Part shown: positions 54,021-63,490 of the stretch, piece by piece | How the letters are laid out: the number at the start of each line of letters is the position of its first letter | Position numbering within the stretch: the stretch's first letter is position 1 | Assembly (NCBI RefSeq): GCF_032854445.1 | Contig: NC_088295.1 | Coordinates: 72,754,028 to 72,818,027, forward strand | Length of the DNA stretch: 64,000 nucleotides | Source: Liolophura sinensis | Lineage: Eukaryota > Mollusca > Polyplacophora > Chitonida > Chitonidae | Direction of reading: 5' to 3' | Notes under the pieces: model-generated | Seen by the model: the letters and a program-made list of their open reading frames with translations, nothing else | The model's database searches: none | What the model was told of the DNA's origin: nothing | Made by a program: the position numbers and the translations under genes

Positions 54021-57000
54021 TTCAAATGCATGTATTAGATTTTTTAAGACCGCTGACTGTATCCCATTTTTCTAATTCCTCAACCTTTTCGCATATAGAA
54101 GAGCTACTTTCAGTGCACTGAACATTTATATTTACATTTTGGAAACAAAACTACAACGGTTGGAATTGGCCAGTTTTAAGCTTTCTTAAAAGTATAATTT
54201 TATCCCTATGCACAGAGCAATGCCTTCAGAATATGCTTGAATAAACTTTGCCAACATGCGAAATGGTTGAAGAATTACAGTACATGGAGGTATATTGTGT
54301 ACACTTGTAGATAGACATCTCCACAATAAAAGCTCAGTGTACTTGTTTCATTATCTGTTTATTTACTTACTTCTACTCTTTTCTATGCTGTGCATAAGAA
54401 TATTTTATTAATTCGACGGTGGCCAACGTTATAAGTGGAAACAGAGAGGAGCCCTGGAGAAACCCCCATTTTCCGTAAAGTTTACCAGTTTCATTATAAT
54501 CAGCTGCTGGTGTATATTCATATTTTCTACAAAAATCTTCTTTTAGTTTTGTATACTATCAACACATTTTTTCATTATATTTCCTTGTCTTCATGTTAGC
54601 CTAACTTGGATTTGAGTCAGTTACATACTTGTAAATTTGATGCTGTCATTAATAACTGACAATTACATTTATTTCGATATGATCCATAGCCAAGCAACGT
54701 GTAGTCTATGGTGAATGTTTCTGTACTACGCAAGAACTTTTTGATCCCACATTATCATTACACTATGGCACATACACTGTATATCAACATGTACTAACTT
54801 ACTCCACAGCATGTACTGACATTTACCTGTAAAGCAGCATTTAGCTTTCTTTTTCATACACCTGACCGTCAAATGAATTTGACCTTTAAATCCCTAAAAC
54901 TGATAAGGACATATGCACTAAAGACACAAAGCTACCAGTCAAGCGATCCAAATTGGTCAATTACTGAATGCTGACTCTTCAACATCTAGACGATGGATGA
55001 CACTACATCTGTGCCTTACATCTCAAAACATCTTCAAACTCAAATGTACTCAACTAAATTCTACTAAAATTATTTCAAATTTTAAATGTCACAATTACAT
55101 AAGTAATTGTTCAGCACTCAAATATTACAGTTGTCATAGTTTAGAAAGAACTTATTCTGAATTTCAAGTATACATGTAGGTGAATGATCTGAACAACCTG
55201 TGCATGGAGTGCATCATATTATGTGAAGGGGCCATTCCCTGTCATTTCAGCCAGCTGTTGCATTGACCCCCTTGGACTATTTTGAAAAAAATTTTAAACA
55301 TACCTTAGCATATACATGTGTGAGGAAGGTTTGCCAAGTTATAACTCGAAATTCTAAGTGGTTTTTTGGATAAGGCCCTTTAGAAACACCCTGTACTGTT
55401 CATTTTTGACAGTCTTGAAATGTTTGTTTATTCTGGAGGCATTTTTAGATAACTGTAATTCCCCATTCAAGGGTACTAGAGGTCTGGAAATCCACCTGCT
55501 GAGGTGGACTCTACAATTTACTGCCTCTTTACCTTAATAGTTCACCTTTGTTGAAAGCTAGACAGCTCTTTATATTTTTCCTTACATCAAGATACATCTC
55601 TTAGCCAACTATGGAAGAAAATTCAAGAGTTGTTCTCAACTCCTTCTAATGAAAATAAATTTTTGAAAAGCTAACCACCTGACATACATTTTGATATCAT
55701 TTATGTACATTATGTACATATACATGTATGTTTTGAAATTTAAGACTTGACAGCAATACTATTATTATGAGTCAGTTAAATTAATTTCAGTATTTGAGTA
55801 TATTTTTGAAAATATATTGAGTATATTCATGAAAAATGTCCTGAAGATTGTATACTTAGAGCACATAATATACCCTTACATGTAGTTAATGGTAACATGT
55901 ATTTCTTTGCTACTGTTCATAGTAAAACAGTAAACCTATAACAAAGGTGTGTTATGCGATAAATCATTAGGTCAACTGAACTATTTCTTCGTAACAGATT
56001 CCCACTAATGTTATCACATTGTATAATGATCCACTGCTTGGGTTCTCATAACAGTTTTAGCTGGTGGTACATGCAAGATTAAAATGTAGACAGTTCCTTA
56101 GTAGACAATATCTTACACTGTCTTAAGCAGTAGCTTGAATTTGTGATGATGTTTGGTGCTCTGACTGTGTTATTGAATGATCAGGTGGAAACCAGAATGT
56201 ACTTGTAGATTTCATGCAACTGTCTTGGCCAGACAAGAGTAAAGATCGCATGTTGGGTTTCAACGAAATGTGTCATTTCTTGAAAAACACATACATCATA
56301 CACAGCAGTCAAATGTATACAAAATCTATTAAAGTCTAACTGTGAAGTAAACTTCAAAAAAGCAAAAAGACTTGCTGTCTTGCTTTCAGGAAACCAATCA
56401 AATAGTTTACTGATCAAAGTATTATAATTTACACTAAAAAGTGACAAAAATTTGTGGCATTTTATAGAGGATGGCTCACTAATGTACATATATAGGAACA
56501 AAATCAGACAAGTTACATGTAGAATCCTCTCAAAATGATTTTCAGATAGGGAGTTGTACCGTGCATCATTACCTGTTACAGTTCAACAGCTGGAACACTA
56601 ATTACACACATGGCAAGCTTCATTGGCACCCAACATTAATGTTTACTCTTGTCTGGCCAAGACAGAGCCTGACACTAAGATAGTCACATGAGATCAACAA
56701 AGATATCCTGGTTTTCATTTTATCTCTGAACAACACAGTTATGCACAGCTCAGCATCACACATGCGAACTACAACATATATGTATCTTTCAGACATTGCC
56801 ATTATCCAGTGTTTTTCATGGATACCCACACTTGAAACTTCGTAAATTTCAGTCTTACCATCAACTCATGGGATGGCACTGTTATTGGTGCCCAAACAAT
56901 GAGGTTACGACTGGGTGCAACATGTAATCAACATTTCTGGGCAACTGTTGTAAAGTATAGTTGGAACATATGGTTCATTTGACTCCTGCTACTCTTAAAG

Positions 57001-59155
57001 GAATAACAACTTCTGTGTAAATTATGTTTGCCTTAATGATTAGTGAAATGTTACATGTAAACCAATAACTACAAAGGGGATAATTATGTGGCGTATGCAT
57101 ATCTGTATGAGATTTTCATAAAAAATATACTTTAACACTAAAATTAATTTAACTGACTCACTTTATGATAACATTATTGCTGTCAAATGTTAAATTTTAT
57201 AACATACATGAACATTTTCGATGTATAATGTACATAAATGATCACAAAACGCATGTCAGGTGGTTAGCTTTTCAAAAATTTAGTTTCAATAGAAAGAGTT
57301 CAGAACAACCCTTGAATTTTCTTCCATAGTTGGCTAAGATATATATCTTGATGCGTGAAAAAATTTAAAGGGCTGTAAATCAACATGGTGACAGGTAAAA
57401 AAGGGGTAAATTGTACAGTTGTTTGTCCTGGAGCATTGCTCAAAAACTAAGTACATCGAAGATAAAGCTTTGAAGTGGTCAGGTCTTCTTATGCAAATGA
57501 CCATATTTCTAAATAATATTAACTAGGTAACAAAGATCTCCTAAATATTCCAGCCGACCAATGGCAGTTTACTGAAAATATGAAATTTAACAAAAGCTTT
57601 AATCAAAGTGTGATTTTTTAGGGCTATTGTCTCAAACAGTACTGAACATATTACTATTCCGATGCCATCTTCTGAAAGTCTGGGTAGGAAAACCTCAGCA
57701 GGTAGATTTCCAGGCCTCTTGTACCCTTGAATAGGAAATTGCAGTCATCTAAAAATGCTTCCAGAACAAATAAGCCTTTTGAGACGGTCAAAAATGAACA
57801 GTGCATTGTGTCCCTAAAGGGCCATATCTCAAAAACTACTTAGAACTTGGAGCTATAACTTGGCAAACCTTCCTCATATATGCTAAGGTATGTTTAAAAA
57901 TGTTTTCAAAATAATCCAAGGCGATTACAGCAAAAAACATTTTTGGGCTGATTTGACATGGAATGATCCAAAGGTTTTAAACACACACATAAATTTTGTT
58001 TTCATATACTGGTATCTTTGAAAGTAACCTTTTGATGTTGACTGTAAGCTACAATGTGCATGATGTACTTCACTTTATCATCAGATATAAATGCTAGCCT
58101 ATATGACACTGTGAGGTTGCTACTGAAAGTTATCAAATAGCCACCTGTTATCACTTGCATAATCCTTCATGTCTATTTACCTGCCTGTATCTTCAGTTAA
58201 GTGCAATTATCCTGATATCACGTTATTTACCTTGACATAATCCGAGAATGGCAACTGCACCCTTAATCCCTCTGCTACCAGTACACCTCCCTCTTTATGG
58301 AGCCCAGTGAGCTGCACTGCAGTTACCTGCCACCTTTTGAGCATTCAATCCTTCACATGCACATCTCATAATCGTACATGCTTACATTCCTAAGTGAAGG
58401 AGACAAATACCAACTTAACACATGGCATGCGATATATGCAGTTTAATTATGTCTTTACGTCTTGAGTGTTCGTGGAATGTCAGCCGAGTAAACAGGGATG
58501 AAATTTAAAGATCAAAGCCGTAAAGGGGGCAAACGTGTCAACAGACTTGTCAAGCTTCCAAAATTGTTTTTCGAAGTATGAAGAGAAATAGTCAGCACTA
58601 GTCACGGGCAAGAACCTGACTGAGAAGGTGGTCTGGGCATGCCTCGTGCTTTCTCAGCACCACGGCCAGTGTCGGCTGTAACATTCTGCCACTGAAATCA
58701 GCTGCGTCTGCCAGAGAGGCCTCTAGCACGGGGAAAAACAGGGGAGCTAAATTTGCCACAGTGATTATGCTGGTCTCGGGCTGCCACCACGCAGCTAGCA
58801 GGCTCAACTATATTCCATACCACTACTGGCCGCGGCTGAGCTAGCACAGGCTAGCACTCGCTAATTTTGATCATTGGTCGCACATGCTACGTGCCTTACA
58901 GCACTGGTTTTGTCATGGACTGTTTAAAATAGAAAACAGCTTCCACCGGAGCTTGTTGTCCATGCACGCCCTGTCTCAAACAGTCACGCATAAATCTGTA
59001 CAAAATGTCACGCACACATATCACGTAACGTGCGCACGCGTACTGGAATGCATGCATGCAAATACAGCCGTCAATCGGACAAAATGACGGCAAGAAAGAG
59101 AATTAAACTACATACTTAGTAGATGTTGTGGCTTATTCTGCTTCCTCCTCGACAT
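32275..59155 (-). CDS. Large C2H2 zinc-finger protein with N-terminal NuRD-recruitment motif (seven coding exons)
   Basis: Coding exons: 59155-59116, 39820-39561, 38846-38214, 37723-35505, 34527-34310, 33871-33788, 32480-32275; phases 1, 0, 0, 2, 1, 1, all AG/GT, 1219 residues. Residues 1-11, MSRRKQNKPQH, match the N-terminal motif by which SALL, BCL11 and FOG proteins bind RBBP4 and recruit NuRD. Twelve fingers start at residues 71, 99, 282, 310, 514, 544, 654, 682, 1102, 1130, 1158 and 1188. The last is C2HC and finger 11 has H-x5-H. Exon 4 has PLDLH (367-371, CtBP-site-like), acidic stretches and VKIENMSP / VKEEPLSP. It should be a nuclear DNA-binding repressor (inference). Fingers do not match SALL, BCL11 or FOG as I know them, so no symbol is given. 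The exon 2 start is uncertain: a better acceptor at 39912 gives a different frame with a stop. The last exon may instead splice at 32304. Confidence 0.85.
32941..33200 (-). mobile_element. SINE family A, old diverged copy
   Basis: Recognisable from tatgccatattcaagaatat through agcaatgtggtggaaggaaa to cacactaacaacagagaccc. It lies in intron 6 of the zinc-finger gene. Confidence 0.75.
33315..33368. repeat. (TA)n microsatellite
   Basis: About 27 TA units in intron 6 of the zinc-finger gene. Confidence 0.92.
33465..33570. repeat. 15-bp minisatellite
   Basis: Seven tandem units of cactaatatctgtc(c/a), with one unit carrying tta for taa. It is in intron 6 of the zinc-finger gene. Confidence 0.92.
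35505..37723 (-). CDS. Large exon 4 of the zinc-finger gene
   Basis: A 2219-nt exon, open throughout (residues 312-1050). It completes finger 4 and encodes fingers 5-8 in two pairs (YKCHMCGKMF... plus YQCSVCGANF...; YSCLFCKKTF... plus CYCKECGKGF...). Low-complexity and regulatory segments follow: the acidic run EEEEEDLEPEVDQED (about 610-625), Ser/Pro-rich sequence, a basic stretch near RKARKRAI (713-720), and SUMO-type motifs at 860 and 892. The acceptor is TTCTCAG and the donor is TCTAG|GTAAGC. Confidence 0.93.
38137..38196 (-). mobile_element. SINE family A, 3' fragment
   Basis: tttgattggagttttatgcc followed by a shortened central part. It ends only about 18 bp from the donor of zinc-finger exon 3 (38213). 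Confidence 0.6.
42152..42482 (-). mobile_element. SINE family B with target-site duplication
   Basis: Flanked by the perfect 14-bp repeat gctttagtggttga at 42138-42151 and 42483-42496. The body is about 91-95% like the copy at 51663 by eye and lacks about 30 bp of the tRNA-like head. Confidence 0.9.
42866..42930 (-). mobile_element. SINE family A, 3' fragment
   Basis: ttgattggtgtcttacgccg and the next 35 bp of the 3' domain only. Confidence 0.7.
42943..43000. repeat. (GT)n(TA)n compound microsatellite
   Basis: About 11 GT units followed by about 16 TA units, directly before the target duplication of the next SINE. Confidence 0.9.
43011..43268 (-). mobile_element. SINE family A, young full-length copy with target-site duplication
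   Basis: Flanked by the 11-bp direct repeat cacatgtagga at 43000-43010 and 43269-43279. It has an intact T-run (A-tail on the minus strand), intact central domain and head ending gcgctagcgcgctaaccgac. This is one of the best-preserved copies. Confidence 0.92.
46686..46939 (-). mobile_element. SINE family A, young copy with target-site duplication
   Basis: Flanked by the 13-bp repeat tgtcatgcattaa at 46673-46685 and 46940-46952. Tail (ttta)n, head nearly complete with about 12 bp missing between ttacgc and cgactgagcc. Confidence 0.92.
47495..47716 (+). mobile_element. SINE family A, 5'-truncated plus-strand copy with target-site duplication
   Basis: Flanked by cttttataag at 47485-47494 and 47717-47726. 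It begins inside the head (accgtaatgaccc) and ends at caaccaaataaaga. Confidence 0.85.
49460..49873 (-). mobile_element. SINE family A, old copy split by an insertion
   Basis: The 3' domain remnant (acgcaagaatattttagtcc) at about 49480-49512 and the central domain plus head (ttattgtgggaggaaaccgg onward, 49698-49870) are separated by about 180 bp of unrelated sequence. Confidence 0.55.
51663..52027 (-). mobile_element. SINE family B, full-length copy with target-site duplication
   Basis: A 365-bp element between perfect 15-bp repeats taatatgttgaagtg (51648-51662 and 52028-52042). On the minus strand it starts with a tRNA-like head (ccgacccggatagcacagtt, then ggtagagtgtccgctt, an A-box-like region). 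A B-box-like gatcgagtca follows. It ends in a (cact)n tail. Confidence 0.92.
53967..54018. repeat. (TA)n microsatellite
   Basis: About 26 TA units in intron 1 of the zinc-finger gene. Confidence 0.92.
54385..54475 (-). mobile_element. SINE family A, degenerate fragment
   Basis: tgcataagaatattttatta, then cgacggtggccaacgttata, then cctggagaaaccc: the 3' and central domains with many changes. Confidence 0.5.
55230..57972. repeat. Large fold-back (inverted) repeat, about 2.7 kb
   Basis: The left arm (55230-55765) reappears in reverse complement in the right arm (57178-57972). Matching landmarks: ttgaaaagctaaccacctga (about 55662) with its complement at about 57256; ccaactatggaagaaaattc (about 55605) with 57316; ttgccaagttataact (about 55330) with about 57856. 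The right arm carries about 260 bp that the left arm lacks. Nearer the centre, 24 bp at 56220-56243 recur perfectly inverted at 56641-56664. No coding potential is seen. Confidence 0.8.
59116..59155 (-). CDS. First coding exon of the zinc-finger gene: NuRD motif
   Basis: Encodes MSRRKQNKPQHLL plus one base and ends at a consensus donor GTATGT. A short first exon carrying only this motif before a very long intron is also the arrangement in SALL and BCL11 genes. That supports linking it to the fingers 19 kb downstream on the same strand. The frame stays open upstream to in-frame ATGs at 59284 and 59320. The start at 59155 is preferred because in the known families the motif is at the extreme N terminus. 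Confidence 0.75.
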
Positions 59156-59375
59156 CGCCTTGCCGCAAACGAAGGCATCAGCCTTTTTGGGCGCGTAACG
59201 GACAGCCGGTTCCACATTTCGTAGCAGTAATCGAGGAGACGTACGATCCTCCCCTTCCTCCCCTCTCCATTTTGAGCGTTGCATTGTGGGAGAGGGCCAT
59301 GCGAATCGTGCACGTTGCACACGCCGGTCAACACTGACTCTGACATTATCGTCTGATCACTTGTAACACGAAGCG
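59156..59375. promoter_or_regulatory. Bidirectional promoter between the zinc-finger gene and DARS1
   Basis: Only 220 bp separate the two divergent start codons. The interval and about 700 bp on the zinc-finger side are richer in CpG than the surrounding AT-rich DNA (acgcgtactgg, gggcgcgtaacgg, gacgtacgat, atgcgaatcgtgcacg). No TATA box is visible, as is usual for CpG-type shared promoters. Confidence 0.65.
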
Positions 59376-62300
59376 ATGGATTCCAACAAAATGGATGCAG
59401 GTCAAACGGGGTTGGTACTTATATAGCTTAGCACAGCCTGGTTTCCTTACGTTTCCGGACAGTGGCAAAATATCTAAGAGAGTCGGGCTCAGCAGTCGGC
59501 ATGAGTGACTTTACACATACACATCACAGCCCGACACATGTATATATACAGTAAGGATGTAGCAGTACCGGTTTAGAAACCTATCAGTGAACTTGATCAG
59601 CCTACTGTTAACATGAGCTGAGCATGTGATGATTTTATTCGCCCTTTTAAAAAAAATGGCTATGTAGTGTTATGGTTATGTAGTGTTGATTTGTATCTAA
59701 AACCATCTTGAACAAGAGTTGTACGTACATGCATTGCAGGTATATTGCATCAGGCACCTGATATAAGTTTCAAGACTCACTTTCTAAACATGGACTGCAC
59801 AAGTAAACATGACAGTCTTCAACAAAGTAACTTCATGTTAGCTACTGAAATGACATTAAGTCTGTCATGTGTTATACTTTTTGTATTTAACGTATTTATA
59901 TTAAAGAGCTTATGTATGAATTTTGAAAGATTATTTTCATGTTTCACTCTTTGTATTTACAGACCATGTTAATAAATACATTAGAACAAACAAAACTTTA
60001 GTTTATATTATAACTAATTAGGTCTAAATCTGAAATGCTAACGTTTTACATAAACCAGTTTCAAGGCCAATGTAAGGTGTTATGGTCAGTCACTGGAAAT
60101 ATGCTTATAAAATAGACAAAACAAAGTTGAAAATTAATTAACAATAAAACTGAAGACAACAAGATGTGCTGATCAAGAATTAAATAATGAAAAGAAAGAT
60201 CATCAACTCCATTTCCTGCATAAAACCTACATACACAAGTAAGTTGCAATAAAAAAATGTTCATCCATAAATTGCAACACAACATTGTTTTGTTCACTGG
60301 TGTCTGGATGTATTTAGCTGGCAGATAGAATGAAATCATATGATTAGAAATGTGTTCTTGAATGAAGTTTAAAGTTTGTCTTACCTGTTTCAATAAGATA
60401 CACCTGGCAGTGAGCTTTGTTAGTGTGCTCATCCTTAGCTTACTTCACTTTCCCACAAACTGATGTCTTATTTTCTAGTAGCTGGAGCAGCTATGCAGAC
60501 GTTCATTTTTGGCATGTCTGAATTTTTGTGTGTGTGTGTCTGGTCAGCATTGTTTGAACTTTTGTGGTTATCTGTTTTTTTCCTGTGTTAACTTATATGG
60601 TATCTATATCTGTCTTCATGCCTGCATGGCTGCATGCTCTTTGGGTAGGATAATTGGTTATCTCCCCTTGATGATCATTCTTTTGTGTACTTACATGAGG
60701 ATGCCGACTTAATTATTTACTTCACCACTTATTCATAGTGATACAACAACTCTGGCCTCGGGATGATGAAGCAGTCTTAGACTTAAGTCAAATTTCATAT
60801 GACTTAAAATTGTTATTTCTTACATAACAAGATCAGAATATTGATTGACAATGTAAATTCTGTGTACGATGTTGTAAAATAAATTTCACCAAAAATGATG
60901 AAAGGAACTTGTCATGTGTAATGATATAAATTTTGACTTAAGTGTAAGACCGCTAAGAACTGTGATTCTTGGGCCAGATGTTTGAATCTGAGTGATAAAT
61001 TTCTAAATATTTGTTAGACAATATTCTGGTTCACTCTTTACATACAGAAAAGCATTTGATCTCATGTGTTATTTTATTAACTGGCTAAATGTTTCCAGAA
61101 AGGATACTGCTATCTTTGGGATCTTGATTTTGTTTTTCTGTCACTGTATGTAGTTAGGCACTTCTGATGTATGCACTCCTGATGTTGAGATCAATGCGAT
61201 AGAAAGAGCAAACATCACTGTTTAAAACATTTCACAATGAAAAGAAATGATTTCCTCTAACAGCCCCGATGGACAACAAATCTCAAAGAAAGCAGCCAAA
61301 AAACAACAGAAAGAAGCAGAAAAAGCTGCCAAGAAAGCTCTGAGAAAAGAGGCGCAAGCTGTGAGTATCTATCCAAGAGTTGTAATTAATAAATGAATAA
61401 ATCAGATCTTTTGTCAATTAAACGTCCTAATCCCTAAAACGCAAACAGATCAATTTCTTTTGACTGGGATTAGGACTGTGTACAGTGTTGCATATCCACA
61501 TGGAAAGCTGTTATGTGTTTGACCCATTCCTTTGAATATACTTGTGTGCATTTCTGATTTAACCAATCAGATGTGGGATTGTGAAGTGTGAACTAGAAAA
61601 TTGGGACTGCCTGATGTTACATTTATTTAGTTCTTATTTTGGGAAGCAGAATAGCCATTCAAAATATATGGGCTCAGTGTTTTAAATATTAAAGTGATGC
61701 GACTGCTAATCATGATGCACTTGAGATGTGGGTTCCATCTTGTCATTGGGCAGGGAATTTATGTATTTCGCTGCCCTATTGCACACAGGGCCTAGTTAAC
61801 AATGACTCGCACAGTCATTTATGTTCATTGAAGTCCATGTATGGCATACAAGTCAGTACAGCACACATGGGAAAGATCATCAGTTACCTGCCAAATGTCA
61901 GTGGTTTACCCAAGGCACTCTGGTTTCCTCCACTCATGAAAGTAACCGCCATCAGATAACAACAACAATGAAATAAATAAACAAAATTGATTAAATCAAT
62001 ATCATGATGTATGGCTCAGGTGGCTGATGAAGGAGCCGCCGAAGCAGATTGTGCCCAGGGTCACTACGGGTCTTACCCCATGATGCAGTCTGCAAGTAAA
62101 CCAGAAACAGTTTTGAGAGACCTGAAGGACCTTACCCCAGAGCTGGCTGACCAGAAGGTGTGGATCCGGGCCAGGCTACAAACAAGCAGGAGCAAAGGTA
62201 ACCTACCACATATCCTGATATCACCGTTTGTGTACTGGTATGCTATTATCTGAACGAAAACCTGAAAACTCTATATATACATGTAGGTGGAGTTTAAAAC

Positions 62301-62880
62301 TTACCATGTATGCTGGGGGTTTTACGTCTAATGTAATAAAAAATGTCATCGTCGTACTATGAGTGGTTGTATTCCTGAGTATCATATAGATAATGTATTC
62401 ATTATATAATTGCATTTTGTTACAGGTAAACAGTGTTTCCTGGTTCTTCGCCAACAAAAATGGACGCTACAAGCACTCCTATCTGTGGGAGAGAGAGTCA
62501 GTAAACAGATGGTGAAATTTGTGGCTGGGTAAGAATTTACCCTCTAGGACAGAAAAAATATTTTCAGTAAGAATGTGTAATATCCTGGGAAGACTGATCT
62601 GTAAATTTGTGGTTTTTAGGTGTAAAGCCTCATTAAATCAAATCATTATGTTTTGAGACAGCAAGATATATTGTCAGATTTTTGGAAAATGAGAAACAAG
62701 AATCCACCACCGGAGTTTTAATGAATTAGCTCTAACATTATGCTAAATAAAGAAAGATTTCTTTGACATTTTTGTAGGATAAACAAGGAATCCATTGTGG
62801 ATCTTGAAGGTTTTGTGAGGAAAGTTGATCAGAAAATTGAGTCCTGTTCTCAGAAGGATGTGGAACTTCATGTGGAGCAG
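59376..62880 (+). CDS. DARS1: Aspartyl-tRNA synthetase, cytosolic, 5' part (exons 1-5)
   Basis: Exons 59376-59410, 61264-61360, 62020-62197, 62426-62528 and 62778-62880, with phases 2, 0, 1, 2, 0. The enzyme charges tRNA-Asp and in animals sits in the multi-synthetase complex. Residues 1-44 include a lysine/alanine-rich helix ([20 protein letters not shown]), the tRNA-binding N-terminal extension of animal cytosolic class II synthetases. Then come [60 protein letters not shown] and [20 protein letters not shown]. These follow human DARS1 closely through the anticodon-binding OB fold ([25 protein letters not shown]). The catalytic domain lies beyond the window. Exon 1 is the least certain: its donor is a weak GTTGGT, chosen because it alone keeps the frame. 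Confidence 0.93.
59411..61263 (+). other. DARS1 intron 1
   Basis: AT-rich, no recognised repeat family and no further open frame of interest. The small minus-strand frame at 60432-60061 has no recognisable motif. Confidence 0.6.
61815..61960 (+). mobile_element. Possible SINE remnant in DARS1 intron 2
   Basis: gtttacccaaggcactctgg then tttcctccactcatgaaagt resembles the central gggtttcccccgggctctgc..ggtttcctcccaccataatg of family A or a relative, strongly diverged. It is followed by aacaacaatgaaataaataa as an A-rich tail. Confidence 0.4.
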
Positions 62881-63052
62881 GTAAGTGAAAATACCACGCA
62901 GGTATCTTGCAGAGCATAGGTATGGAGAGATTTTAAATGAATAGGCGTATGAAGGAAAAATAGGTGCACTCATGGATCAGATAGACTGAGATTATTGAAC
63001 GTTTGCAAGTAGCGGCAGTTTATAAATTTGTATCATAGTGTTTTTGATTGTG

Positions 63053-63490
63053 GGAGTGCTGATGGGACTGATGAAACAGTTGGGTGAGATCATGAAAGTG
63101 ATGGGAGGGATCATGAAAGTGGTGAGAGGGATCGTGAAAATGATCTGAGGGATCATGAAAGAGATGGATGGGATCATGAGTCAGATGGATGGAATTATGA
63201 AACAGATGGATGGGATCACAAAACACATTGATGGGACCATGAAAAAGATGGGTGGGTTCATGAAACAGATGGATGGGATCAAACAGATAGATGGGATCAT
63301 GAAACAGATGTGTGGCATCATGACACAGATGTGTGGGATCATGAAACAGATGAGTGGTATCAAGGAACAGATTGTTGGATCATGAATCAGGTGGGTGGGA
63401 TCAAGCAATAGACAGATGAGATCATGAAACAGGCAGGCAGAATGATGAAAGAGATGGATGGGATCTTGCAACAAGTGGGTGGGATCATGG
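63053..63490. repeat. 21-bp minisatellite in DARS1 intron 5
   Basis: About 20 tandem units of the form gggatcatgaaacagatgg(at), with point changes and one unit 3 bp shorter. Because 21 is a multiple of three the array stays open over long stretches on both strands (heptapeptide MKQMDGI on plus, CFMIPSI on minus). Confidence 0.92.

Larger units (their letters stand above)
39821..59115 (-). other. Intron 1 of the zinc-finger gene (about 19.3 kb)
   Basis: Contains at least four young SINEs (42152, 43011, 46686, 47495, 51663), older fragments, TA tracts and a fold-back repeat. Patches of higher GC at 40640-41160, 48170-49180 and 53140-53420 have open frames but no recognisable product. They could be regulatory or alternative first exons. 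The length and position match the long first introns of SALL and BCL11 genes. Confidence 0.5.

Noticed and set aside
63155-63385. Heptapeptide-repeat protein MKEMDGIMSQMDGI...
   Set aside because: It is a 21-bp minisatellite inside DARS1 intron 5, equally open on the other strand.
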